DNA of 10,780 nt from an uncultured Erysipelotrichaceae bacterium (GCA_902766675.1 CACXEN010000175.1:1-10780), one strand, 5' to 3'; counted from the stretch's first letter, positions 1 through 6,891 are shown. A program made the numbers and translations. The notes: generated by a model not told the origin, from the letters alone.

Positions 1-220
1 AAACTGAAATGATATTTTTTAAAGATAAATTATATTGCTTTTCAATTTCTTCTTTTGTTTGGCTTGTATCTTTTACTGATTCCACAAATCCAACTAAATT
101 TTTATTACCAAATGGAACATTTACTCGCATTCCTCGAACAACATCAAAATCCGTTAAATAAGTAAAAGTTCTATCTAACGTACGTATTGGATGTTCAATC
201 CAGCATTCCACAATTTTCAT
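1..220 (-). CDS. priA: Primosomal protein N' (PriA helicase), N-terminal fragment
   Basis: This is the first 73 codons of a gene that runs off the left edge. PriA is the DNA helicase that recognises stalled or D-loop replication forks and loads the replisome. The visible part matches the 3'-DNA-binding domain at the PriA N-terminus: a start like MKIVECWIEHP, then LDRTFTYLTDF, then RGMRVNVPFGNK and LVGFVESVKD, which follows the family pattern 'LDRPFDY...G.RV.VPFG...GFV'. The alignment begins at residue 1, so the ATG at 218-220 is well supported. No Shine-Dalgarno precedes it. Instead a TGGTATAAT extended -10 ends six bases upstream, so the mRNA may be leaderless. The helicase motifs lie outside the window and cannot be judged. 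The gene is separated from the upstream transcripts by a terminator at 245-278. Confidence 0.88.
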   Translation of the reverse strand, partial: MKIVECWIEHPIRTLDRTFTYLTDFDVVRGMRVNVPFGNKNLVGFVESVKDTSQTKEEIEKQYNLSLKNIISV

Positions 221-226
221 AAAAGT

Positions 227-235
227 ATTATACCA
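227..235 (-). promoter_or_regulatory. Extended -10 promoter of priA, probably leaderless
   Basis: On the minus strand TGGTATAAT (TATAAT at 232-227, preceded by TGG) ends exactly six bases before the priA ATG. With standard -10 to +1 spacing, transcription would begin at the A of the start codon. No convincing -35 is seen 16-18 bases further upstream, as expected for an extended -10 promoter. The predicted start point is an inference. Confidence 0.65.
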
Positions 236-244
236 ATAATGCAT

Positions 245-278
245 AAAAAAATCTGTGTACAGGAATGACTGTACACAG
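245..278 (-). terminator. Rho-independent terminator at the end of the RNA gene / suf operon
   Basis: A perfect 10-bp inverted repeat, CTGTGTACAG (253-262) and CTGTACACAG (269-278), encloses a six-base loop. Read on the minus strand, the stem is followed by A and then seven T residues (251-245). It ends the candidate RNA starting near 446 and any read-through from the suf/cyclo-ligase operon, and insulates priA. The plus-strand side lacks an immediate T-tract, so it is directional. Confidence 0.88.
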
Positions 279-446
279 CTTCAAAAAAATAAGTAAAAAC
301 TAAAATTGTCGGTATGTACTATGCACGGATGCCATCATACATACACACCCTCGGCCTCCTTCCAAAGAGTTTCAACATAGTGGCTAAGATCACTATGTTA
401 GTTCCAAGAATGTTTGAACTAACAGGAAATGCGCCTGTTATTCGGT
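245..446 (-). ncRNA. Candidate structured non-coding RNA, unclassified
   Basis: About 200 nt between the cyclo-ligase stop and the priA promoter have the signs of an independent RNA gene: their own promoter (453-481), a series of hairpins, and a strong terminator. In minus-strand order the hairpins are: 7-bp TAACAGG/CCTGTTA (440-420); 9-bp AACATAGTG/CACTATGTT (399-374, eight-base loop); a GU-containing stem with the loop AAGGAGG (370-347); and a 7-bp GTATGTA/TACATAC stem (344-312). A longer 8-bp helix, GTTAGTTC/GAACTAAC (423-397), competes with the first two. The ends do not pair into the long rod expected of 6S RNA. There is no SRP GGAA domain and no tRNA-like end of tmRNA. It could also be a 3'-UTR-derived RNA of the suf operon. 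The class is unknown. Confidence 0.55.
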
Positions 447-452
447 ATATTC

Positions 453-481
453 TTTATAACAAATATTTTTTTAAAATGCAA
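453..481 (-). promoter_or_regulatory. Promoter of the candidate RNA gene
   Basis: On the minus strand TTGCAT (481-476) is followed after 17 bases by TATAAA (458-453), which carries an extended -10 TGT (461-459). The -35 sits inside the last codons of the cyclo-ligase gene. The predicted start is near 446. The -35 matches the consensus only in its TTG, while the -10 and the spacing are good. Confidence 0.5.
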
Positions 482-1001
482 TTACATCATCTAAATTTAT
501 ATCCCAAAAATCTACTTCGATATGATCCATTTTTTGATCAAGAAATGCTAAACCAATTTTCTTTTTTGTATCTTTTAAAATTGAATCATAATATCCTTTT
601 CCATAACCAACGCGATGATACTCTTGATCATATGCGACTAGTGGTACAAACATGATATCAATGTCGCTAACAAGAACTTCTTGATTCGTTGTTGGTTCAT
701 ATAAATGAAATATAGATTTTGATAAATCTTGATAAGAATCAATCTTATAAAACTTTAAAGTAGAATCATAAACCTTTGGAACACAAATCGTTATATGATT
801 CTTAAAACAATAATCAATGATTTCTCTAGTATCTACTTCATCATCTAAAGAAACATAACAAGAAATAACCGTACCTTCTTTGAGATATGAAATTGCTTTC
901 TGTTGTATTTGTTGATTTTTATAATGTCGTATATCTTTTTCTAGTTGTCTTCTTTGACTTAAACCAAGCTTACGAGCACTTTTCTTATCCAACGGAATCA
1001 C
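471..1001 (-). CDS. 5-formyltetrahydrofolate cyclo-ligase
   Basis: The 176-residue product is full length for this family (EC 6.3.3.2), a cytoplasmic enzyme that uses ATP to convert 5-formyl-THF to 5,10-methenyl-THF and returns stored folate to one-carbon metabolism. The diagnostic C-terminal block is present: [20 protein letters not shown] then KGYYDSIL (about residues 114-141), which matches the family's 'P..AFD..G.R.GYGkGYYDR.L'. The N-terminus has the usual basic helix [14 protein letters not shown]. The GTG start at 1001 directly follows an in-frame TGA and overlaps the end of sufB by 17 nt. A TTG three codons later is the only close alternative, and the Shine-Dalgarno is weak, so translation is probably coupled to sufB. 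It is the last gene of the suf operon, and no terminator follows until 278. Confidence 0.93.
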   Translation of the reverse strand: MIPLDKKSARKLGLSQRRQLEKDIRHYKNQQIQQKAISYLKEGTVISCYVSLDDEVDTREIIDYCFKNHITICVPKVYDSTLKFYKIDSYQDLSKSIFHLYEPTTNQEVLVSDIDIMFVPLVAYDQEYHRVGYGKGYYDSILKDTKKKIGLAFLDQKMDHIEVDFWDINLDDVIAF

Positions 1002-2400
1002 TCATGTCGATCTTTAACAATTGGTTTAATTCAACTGCATATTCCATCGGCAACTCTCTTGTAAATGGTTCTAAGAATCCCATAACAATCATTTCTGTAG
1101 CTTGATTTTCATCTAGTCCTCGACTCATGAGATAGAATAATTCTTCTTCTGATATCTTTGAAACTTTTGCTTCATGTTCAATCGTTGAAGTATTGTTCTC
1201 ATTGATATTTAGAGGAATCGTATCACTTTTACTTAGATTGTCTAAAATCAAAGTATCACATTCGATTTTTGCTTTTGCATAATCTGCTTTTTTACCAAAT
1301 CTAATCCAGTCTCTGAAATTCGTTTCTCCACCATTTCTACTTACTGATTTAGAAATAATAGAAGAAGAAGTATGTGGTGCTAAATGTATCATCTTAGCGC
1401 CAGTGTCTTGAATTTGATTCTTTGAGCCAACAGCTATTGATATACATAAGCCTCTAGCATATTCACCTGCAAGAATACATGCAGGATATTTCATAGAAAT
1501 ACGAGAACCAATGTTTCCATCAATCCATTCCATTGTTCCATTCTTTTCAACCTTTGCACGTTTTGTGACTAAGTTCAAAATATTACTAGACCAGTTTTGA
1601 ACAGAAGAATATCTACATTTTGCGCCTTCCCCAACAAACACTTCTACAACTGCCGCATGCATTGAGTCTTTTGAATATTGTGGTGCAGTACATCCTTCCA
1701 CATAAGAAACTTCTGCTCCATCATCTACGATGATAATGGATCTTTCAAATTGACCCATAGATTCTGAATTGATGCGGAAATAAGACTGTAGTGGTTTTTC
1801 TAATTTCACACCCTTTGGTACATATATAAAACTACCACCAGACCAAACTGCACTATTTAAAGCAGCTAGTTTATTATCACTTGCTGGCACAATTGTTGCG
1901 AAATATTTCTTGAAGATGTCTGGATATTCTTTTAAAGCAGAATCGATATCTAAAAAGATTACTCCTTTTGATTGCACCTCTTCTAACATATTGTGATAAA
2001 CAGCTTCCGATTCATATTGGGTTGTTACACCAGCTAAGAATTTTCTTTCTGCTTCTGGTATACCTAATTTTTCAAAAGTAGCTTTTACTTCTTCTGGTAC
2101 ATCATCCCAACTTTTCTCTGCATCTTGGGATACTTTTTTATAATATGTAAAATCTTGGAAATCTATTTCTGAAAGATCTGGTCCCCACTCTTGCATTTCC
2201 ATTTCTTCAAAAAGATGGAATGCTTTTACGCGGAATTCTGTCATCCATTCTGGTTCATTTTTAAATGCAGAAATCTTTCTTACAACTTCTTCATTTAAAC
2301 CTTTTCCAGTATCTAGAATTGATTTCACATCATCATGAAAACCATATTTATAATCATCTTGAGAGAAAATGGCTTCATTGTCTTTATTCTTATCAGTCAT
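985..2400 (-). CDS. sufB: Fe-S cluster assembly scaffold protein SufB
   Basis: 471 residues, the normal length for SufB, the beta-helix scaffold on which the SufBCD complex builds an Fe-S cluster in the cytoplasm. Family blocks are easy to see: [38 protein letters not shown], then [44 protein letters not shown] and the ending [20 protein letters not shown]. In the ECDT region the second cysteine known from E. coli SufB (Cys405) appears to be Ser, which I believe is usual for Firmicutes. It starts at ATG 2398-2400 with GAGGG just upstream, and overlaps the sufU end by 8 nt. Confidence 0.97.
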   Translation of the reverse strand: MTDKNKDNEAIFSQDDYKYGFHDDVKSILDTGKGLNEEVVRKISAFKNEPEWMTEFRVKAFHLFEEMEMQEWGPDLSEIDFQDFTYYKKVSQDAEKSWDDVPEEVKATFEKLGIPEAERKFLAGVTTQYESEAVYHNMLEEVQSKGVIFLDIDSALKEYPDIFKKYFATIVPASDNKLAALNSAVWSGGSFIYVPKGVKLEKPLQSYFRINSESMGQFERSIIIVDDGAEVSYVEGCTAPQYSKDSMHAAVVEVFVGEGAKCRYSSVQNWSSNILNLVTKRAKVEKNGTMEWIDGNIGSRISMKYPACILAGEYARGLCISIAVGSKNQIQDTGAKMIHLAPHTSSSIISKSVSRNGGETNFRDWIRFGKKADYAKAKIECDTLILDNLSKSDTIPLNINENNTSTIEHEAKVSKISEEELFYLMSRGLDENQATEMIVMGFLEPFTRELPMEYAVELNQLLKIDMSDSVG

Positions 2401-2848
2401 TTATTCCCTCACTTTCTTTTATGATTTCTTCGATTGCTTTCCAGCCAATCGTTGCACACTTAATGCGATTTGCTTGTTTATAAACATTTTGAAAAGCAAT
2501 TGCTTCTTCTAAAATATCCGCATCATAATCTTCATGATTAATCATCTTGTTATATTCTTCAATAATTGTTTTAGCTTCTTCGATTGATTTATCAATCAAT
2601 AAATCTGACATCATTGAAGTACTTGCGGTAGAAATTGTACATGCTACACCATCAAATTGAATGTCTTTGATGATGCCATTTTCAATATTCGCTTGCACAG
2701 TAATATCATCAATACAGCTATCACTAGCCATATGTCTAGATAAATAACGATCATCTTTTACTAATTTGTGGTTATGTGGATATTGATAATGATCCATAAT
2801 TAATTCTCTTAAAATCATCGGATCATTTAATAATGAATTCTCTGCCAT
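2393..2848 (-). CDS. sufU: Zinc-dependent sulfurtransferase SufU
   Basis: 151 residues, IscU-fold. In Firmicutes SufU is not the scaffold. It takes persulfide sulfur from SufS by swapping a ligand at its zinc site and hands it to SufBCD. The expected zinc ligands are all there: C45, D47, C70 and C131 (in [19 protein letters not shown] and RIKCATIGW). The SufU-type insertion before the last cysteine (about residues 100-127) is present and separates it from IscU. The usual CGD motif reads CID. The gene begins after an 8-nt gap from sufS, with AGGAGG just upstream of the ATG. Confidence 0.95.
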   Translation of the reverse strand: MAENSLLNDPMILRELIMDHYQYPHNHKLVKDDRYLSRHMASDSCIDDITVQANIENGIIKDIQFDGVACTISTASTSMMSDLLIDKSIEEAKTIIEEYNKMINHEDYDADILEEAIAFQNVYKQANRIKCATIGWKAIEEIIKESEGIND

Positions 2849-2856
2849 ACTGCCTC

Positions 2857-4074
2857 CTAAAAGAATATACCTATTGCGCTTTCTAAATTGATTTCTTTCA
2901 CTTTTTCTACGAAATAATCTACTTCTTCTTTCGTGTTATAGAAATATAAAGAAGCACGCACTGATTGGTCTGTGCCAATAATCTCATGTAATATTTTTGC
3001 GCAATGATTACCAGATCTTACTGCTATATGATTCGCAGCTAAATATCCAGCAGCATCTTGTGCAAAGACATCTTTTACATTAAATGTAATAGGTCCACTT
3101 TCATTTTCTAAGTTATAAACAATTACATTATCTAATTCTTTAAACTTTTCTTTCATATATCCACGCAATTCTTTTTCATATGCATGAATATTATCTAGAC
3201 CTAAATCCATTAGATATTTACATGCAGCAGAAAGACCTATCACGCCTTCAATGTTTGGTGTTCCTGCTTCAAACTTATGTGGCGCATCTTTTAGAACAAC
3301 TTTTCCATCACTCGTAAAGCGTGCATTCATTCCACCACCCAATAAAAGTGGATCCATTTCATCTAATAGATTATATTTGCCATATAAGACACCTACTCCA
3401 TCAGGTCCACACATCTTATGTGAAGAAAAGCATAAGAAATCTACATCTAAGTCTTTTACATCAATTGGCTGATGACCAATTGCTTGCGCAGCATCTATAA
3501 CAACGATTGCGCCATTATCATGAGCAATTTTAGTTAGCTCTTTGACTGGTTGATTCGTTCCTAATACATTTGTTACAGAAGCAAATGTGACTACTTTAAC
3601 ATTTTCATCACATTGATTCTTAAAATCATCTATATCAATTCGCCCTACATCATCCACATTGACATATTTTATTTCTACGCCAAGATTATCCTTTAAACGA
3701 TACCAAGGAAGTAAATTACTCGCATGTTCTGATTTACTAGTTAATATCACATCACCTTTGTTTAACTTTTTAGATAAACCATATGCAATTTGATTTAAAG
3801 CAGCTGTGATATTCGATAAGAATACAACTTCTTTTTGCTCACTATGAATTAATGTTGCAACACATTTTCTAGCTTCTTCATATGCTCTATCTGCCTGTAT
3901 AGCAGTTTCATAATCACCACGTTCTACATTACTTGTATAATCTGTATAAAACTTAGTGATTGCGTCTATTACCACTTGTGGTTTATATGTCGTTGCTCCA
4001 TTATCAAAATAGATTAAATCTGGGTGGTTTTTAATCATTGGAAAATCATTTCTTACATCATTTACATTGAACAT
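2857..4074 (-). CDS. sufS: Cysteine desulfurase SufS
   Basis: 405-residue PLP enzyme (class V aminotransferase fold) that converts L-cysteine to alanine and forms an enzyme persulfide for SufU. Landmarks: YFDNGATTYKP near 22-32, VVIDAAQAIGHQ at 191-202, the PLP lysine K220 in SSHKMCGPDGVG, FEAGTPNIEG at 268-277 and the catalytic cysteine C358 in VRSGNHCA. Two normally well kept SufS segments differ: 'NVHRG.H' reads NVERGDY (49-55) and 'EHHAN.VPW' reads EHASNLLPW (116-124). The ATG at 4072-4074 overlaps the end of sufD by 13 nt with only a weak AGGA upstream, suggesting translational coupling. Confidence 0.95.
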   Translation of the reverse strand: MFNVNDVRNDFPMIKNHPDLIYFDNGATTYKPQVVIDAITKFYTDYTSNVERGDYETAIQADRAYEEARKCVATLIHSEQKEVVFLSNITAALNQIAYGLSKKLNKGDVILTSKSEHASNLLPWYRLKDNLGVEIKYVNVDDVGRIDIDDFKNQCDENVKVVTFASVTNVLGTNQPVKELTKIAHDNGAIVVIDAAQAIGHQPIDVKDLDVDFLCFSSHKMCGPDGVGVLYGKYNLLDEMDPLLLGGGMNARFTSDGKVVLKDAPHKFEAGTPNIEGVIGLSAACKYLMDLGLDNIHAYEKELRGYMKEKFKELDNVIVYNLENESGPITFNVKDVFAQDAAGYLAANHIAVRSGNHCAKILHEIIGTDQSVRASLYFYNTKEEVDYFVEKVKEINLESAIGIFF

Positions 4075-4868
4075 AATTCCTGAATCTTCCCTTCAAGTTC
4101 TTTCTTTAGTGTTTCCTTTAGATTTTCATCTTTTACGACATCCACAATTGGTAATAAATAACCTGTCGCAATTAATGAAGTACAGTCTTCGATAGATAAT
4201 CCACGTGACATCATGTAATATAATTGATCTTCATCCATTCTACCCATAGACATTGCATGGCTAGCTTGCACATCATTTTCATCAATTAACAATTCTGGAA
4301 GAATCGTTGCTTTTTGTCCTTCCGCAAATGATAATGCACGAGATGTTTGGTGACTTTCTGCACGATGGGCACCTTTTTTAATTGCACCAATTGCATCAAT
4401 CATTAACTTTCCTTCACTTAAAACAACAGCATAGTTTTTCATATCACCATGTGTATGCTCTGCTTCATTGACTACTCTCATGCGATATTCTTTATTTACA
4501 TTGACTAAGCTTGCTGAACTTAATACAGCATTCGCACCTGCTTCTTTTAAAAGAATTGTCGTATCACGATTTGTATTTGCTAAATTACATTCCCCATATG
4601 CAACTGTTAAATCACCATTTCGATAGACATTGTATTCCTCACTTGTAACCAATTCATTTTTGCTACTATTCCAATAAAGAATCTTGGCTTCATAATCTTC
4701 TTTTAATTCACATGAAATATGCAAAGATGGACAAGATTGAATATTTACCAATACATTTGTGTTATTTTGAATCACAAAAGTTAAATCAATTGCTTTATCG
4801 CTATTGATTTCTATTTCATATGATTCATCTTCTAAAATGATTGTTTTTGAATCACTGATTTGAATCAT
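4062..4868 (-). CDS. sufD: Compact Fe-S assembly protein SufD
   Basis: 268 residues related to SufB/SufD, against roughly 420-440 in most SufD proteins. The beta-helix core and C-terminal helices remain: VNEAEHTHGDMKNY, GAIKKGAHRAESHQTSRAL (161-179), then ENDVQASHAMSMGRMDEDQL (197-215, with H204 at the place of the conserved SufD histidine) and YYMMSRGLSIEDCTSLIATG. The N-terminal helical domain seems to be missing. The ORF is bounded by the sufC stop (4-nt ATGA overlap) with GGGAG in front, so this is a naturally short protein rather than a mis-called start. It should pair with SufB in the SufBC2D complex. It could be named only 'SufB/SufD family', but operon position supports SufD. Confidence 0.9.
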   Translation of the reverse strand: MIQISDSKTIILEDESYEIEINSDKAIDLTFVIQNNTNVLVNIQSCPSLHISCELKEDYEAKILYWNSSKNELVTSEEYNVYRNGDLTVAYGECNLANTNRDTTILLKEAGANAVLSSASLVNVNKEYRMRVVNEAEHTHGDMKNYAVVLSEGKLMIDAIGAIKKGAHRAESHQTSRALSFAEGQKATILPELLIDENDVQASHAMSMGRMDEDQLYYMMSRGLSIEDCTSLIATGYLLPIVDVVKDENLKETLKKELEGKIQELCSM

Positions 4869-5701
4869 TTCTTACTCCCATTTACAGTTTCACGTACAGC
4901 ACATGTGCCAAGTGTATTGAGTGCTCTACGTTTTCCATCTTGTGCTGCTGGTTCAACATCATATTCTTTATATATCCAGTCATATCCTTCATCATCAATC
5001 TTCTTGAATAATTCAGGTCCACCTTCAACAATAATTCTTCCATTTACCAAAACATGTGTAAAAGATGGTTGTATCAATTCTAAGAAACGATCATAGTGAG
5101 AAACAACTATCATTGCCATATTTGTTTCATTTTTTAAATCAGTTAATGCTTGCGCTACTAGTTGAATAGCATCAACATCAAGACCACTATCAATTTCATC
5201 TAACATTGCCATAGATGGTTTTAATAATTTCATTTGCACAATTTCATTTCTTTTCTTTTCACCACCAGAGAATCCCTCATTCAAAAAACGATGTGCTAGA
5301 TTCTCATCCATTTGTAGTTCATTGATAGATTTTTCTATTTCCTTAATAAAAGTAAATAAAGAAACAGGCTTCTCTCTTCTCACATTCATAGCAGCTCTTA
5401 AAAAGTCACTATTTGTTACACCAGCAATCTCTTGTGGATATTGCATTGCTAAGAATAAACCAGCTTTGCTTCTTTCGTTTACAGGCATTTCTAATACATT
5501 TTGTCCATCATACAAAATACTGCCTTCTGTTATCGTATATTTTGGATTACCCATAATAGCAGCTAGTAAAGTAGATTTACCATTGCCATTAGGTCCCATT
5601 AATGCATGTACCTCTCCTTCATTCACTACTAAGTCAATTCCTTTTAGAATTTCTTTATCTTCTACAGATACATGTAGGTTTTTAATCTCTAATGTCTTCA
5701 T
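4865..5701 (-). CDS. sufC: Fe-S assembly ATPase SufC
   Basis: 278-residue ABC-type ATPase that drives conformational change in the SufBCD scaffold; it is cytoplasmic, not a transporter. Walker A GPNGNGKST (36-44), the signature FSGGEKKR (144-151), Walker B AMLDEIDSGLD (165-175) and the switch histidine H202 in VVSHYDR are all intact. The tail beyond GYDWIYKEYDVE is about 20 residues longer than usual SufC (AAQDGKRRALNTLG, then a segment containing one Cys). The ATG at 5699-5701 has AAAAGG eight bases upstream and lies downstream of a TGGTATAAT promoter. First gene of the suf operon. Confidence 0.96.
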   Translation of the reverse strand: MKTLEIKNLHVSVEDKEILKGIDLVVNEGEVHALMGPNGNGKSTLLAAIMGNPKYTITEGSILYDGQNVLEMPVNERSKAGLFLAMQYPQEIAGVTNSDFLRAAMNVRREKPVSLFTFIKEIEKSINELQMDENLAHRFLNEGFSGGEKKRNEIVQMKLLKPSMAMLDEIDSGLDVDAIQLVAQALTDLKNETNMAMIVVSHYDRFLELIQPSFTHVLVNGRIIVEGGPELFKKIDDEGYDWIYKEYDVEPAAQDGKRRALNTLGTCAVRETVNGSKK

Positions 5702-5724
5702 ATTTAATACCTTTTCCCTTGAGG

Positions 5725-5733
5725 ATTATACCA
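5725..5733 (-). promoter_or_regulatory. Extended -10 promoter of the suf operon
   Basis: Minus-strand TGGTATAAT (5733-5725) lies about 24 bases before the sufC ATG. The nine bases are identical to the priA extended -10. No good -35 is seen; that region instead holds a TATTCC/GGAATA inverted repeat (5735-5759) that might be an operator. Expected start of transcription is near 5718. Confidence 0.6.
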
Positions 5734-5821
5734 TTATTCCTAGATTTCGTGTTGGAATACGATTATTTAAAATCAATCTATCCTCCTATGTGAATGAAAT
5801 CTGAATATTTCTCTTATCAAA

Positions 5822-5850
5822 TTGCAAATAATAAGCGCTTATCCTATAAT
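5822..5850 (+). promoter_or_regulatory. Promoter of the prsA-like pair, with a palindrome in the spacer
   Basis: TTGCAA (5822-5827), 17-base spacer, TATAAT (5845-5850): a well-formed vegetative promoter. The spacer holds the perfect 12-bp palindrome ATAAGCGCTTAT (5831-5842), whose AAGCGCTT core resembles LacI/CcpA-type operators. Transcription should begin near 5857, so translation cannot begin at the upstream in-frame ATG at 5794. Confidence 0.7.
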
Positions 5851-5865
5851 ATTAAAGCGTTTTTT

Positions 5866-5873
5866 AAAGGAGG
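5866..5873 (+). promoter_or_regulatory. Ribosome binding site that fixes the start of the anchored PrsA-like gene
   Basis: AAAGGAGG stands four bases before ATG 5878. The open frame extends upstream to an ATG at 5794, but that one has no such site and precedes the promoter. Confidence 0.8.
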
Positions 5874-5877
5874 CAAT

Positions 5878-6891
5878 ATGAAGGATTTTTTAAAAAAGAA
5901 TTGGTTTGTCGGCCTTATCGTATTAGTTTTTGCAGGATTTAGTATCTTCTATATTTATGATACTAACAAAGGTAAACTCAAAGGCAAAAAAGTAAACGGT
6001 GAAGATGTCGTATATTCCTTAACTGACAAAGATGTCACAGTATCTGACTTTTATGACTATTTATATAAAGGAAGTGGACAAAACTCTATTGTGACACTAT
6101 TCGAAAGAGCTGTTGTTGATGCAGGAATAACTACAACAGATGAAATTAAAGATAACGCTGAACAACAAGCAGCATCCATTACAGCAAATTTCCAAGAACA
6201 ATATGGTAGTTCTTATGAAACTTACCTAAGCAGTGCATTAGCCGAAACTGGTTATACAAATATTGTGGATTATCTAATCACACAATTAAAGAAAGACCAA
6301 TTAACAGCTGATTATGCTAAAGCAAATTTCAATGACTTGCAGATTCGCGATATCTATTATGTATTAATTAAATTTGAAACTCCTGGTTCACCTGCTGATG
6401 AACCAACAGAAGATGAAGCAGCTCGTATGAAAGCTGTAGATGATGCATTAGCTGAAGGAAAAACATTCCAAGAAGCAGCTACTGCTTATTCTGAAGACTC
6501 CTCTACAGCACCAAATGGTGGTAGCTTAGGTGTAATCGATAAGAATTCATCTTTAGATACAGCATTCTTAGAAGCAGCTCTTGCATTAAATGAAGGAGAA
6601 ACAACAGATTGGGTTCGCTCAACATCAACAGAATTTGGATATTTCAAAATCTATTGTCCAGCAGCAACACAAGCGACATTAGAATCTCAGTATGTTGATC
6701 AAGACCCTTATGTATTATTAACAACAACAAATGATAGCACTCTAGCAAATTATGCAATTTGGGAAAAAGCCCAAGAATTAGGAATCGATTTCAAAGGAAA
6801 CGCTGATATCGAATCATTCATTAAAGATAGTTATGGTGCTAGTGATAGTGCTACTAGTGAAGAAACAACTGAAGAAGGAGGTGACAACTAA
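5878..6891 (+). CDS. Membrane-anchored parvulin-like foldase (PrsA/SurA-type), probably non-catalytic
   Basis: 337 residues. One hydrophobic segment (about 9-27, WFVGLIVLVFAGFSIFYIY) after a short basic N-terminus gives a signal anchor. There is no lipobox cysteine, so the bulk should be outside the cell, tethered by this helix. A helical chaperone-like region follows, then a parvulin (PpiC rotamase) domain at about 155-260: IRDIYYVLIKFE, EGKTFQEAATAYSEDSSTA, NGGSLGVID, LNEGET and FGYFKIY. The two parvulin histidines appear replaced: 'HILVK' reads YVLIK (Y161) and 'GYH' reads GYF (F256). It may therefore be a holdase or chaperone without isomerase activity. The C-terminus is an acidic Ser/Thr/Glu tail (320-337). 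It overlaps the next gene by one base (TAATG). Confidence 0.82.
   Translation: MKDFLKKNWFVGLIVLVFAGFSIFYIYDTNKGKLKGKKVNGEDVVYSLTDKDVTVSDFYDYLYKGSGQNSIVTLFERAVVDAGITTTDEIKDNAEQQAASITANFQEQYGSSYETYLSSALAETGYTNIVDYLITQLKKDQLTADYAKANFNDLQIRDIYYVLIKFETPGSPADEPTEDEAARMKAVDDALAEGKTFQEAATAYSEDSSTAPNGGSLGVIDKNSSLDTAFLEAALALNEGETTDWVRSTSTEFGYFKIYCPAATQATLESQYVDQDPYVLLTTTNDSTLANYAIWEKAQELGIDFKGNADIESFIKDSYGASDSATSEETTEEGGDN

Noticed and set aside
245..446. 6S RNA, SRP RNA or tmRNA
   Set aside because: No long closing rod between the ends, no SRP GGAA tetraloop domain and no tRNA-like acceptor or tag frame were found.
314..655. 113-codon plus-strand open frame over the RNA region and the cyclo-ligase 3' end
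   Set aside because: It is antisense to the cyclo-ligase and the candidate RNA, has no ribosome binding site and resembles no protein I know.
5322..5804. 160-codon plus-strand open frame antisense to sufC
   Set aside because: sufC is unambiguous on the other strand. The frame lacks a start signal and has no recognisable domain.
5794..5877. Upstream ATG extending the anchored PrsA-like protein by 28 residues
   Set aside because: It precedes the -35/-10 promoter and has no SD, and it would place a polar extension before the signal anchor. ATG 5878 with AAAGGAGG is preferred.
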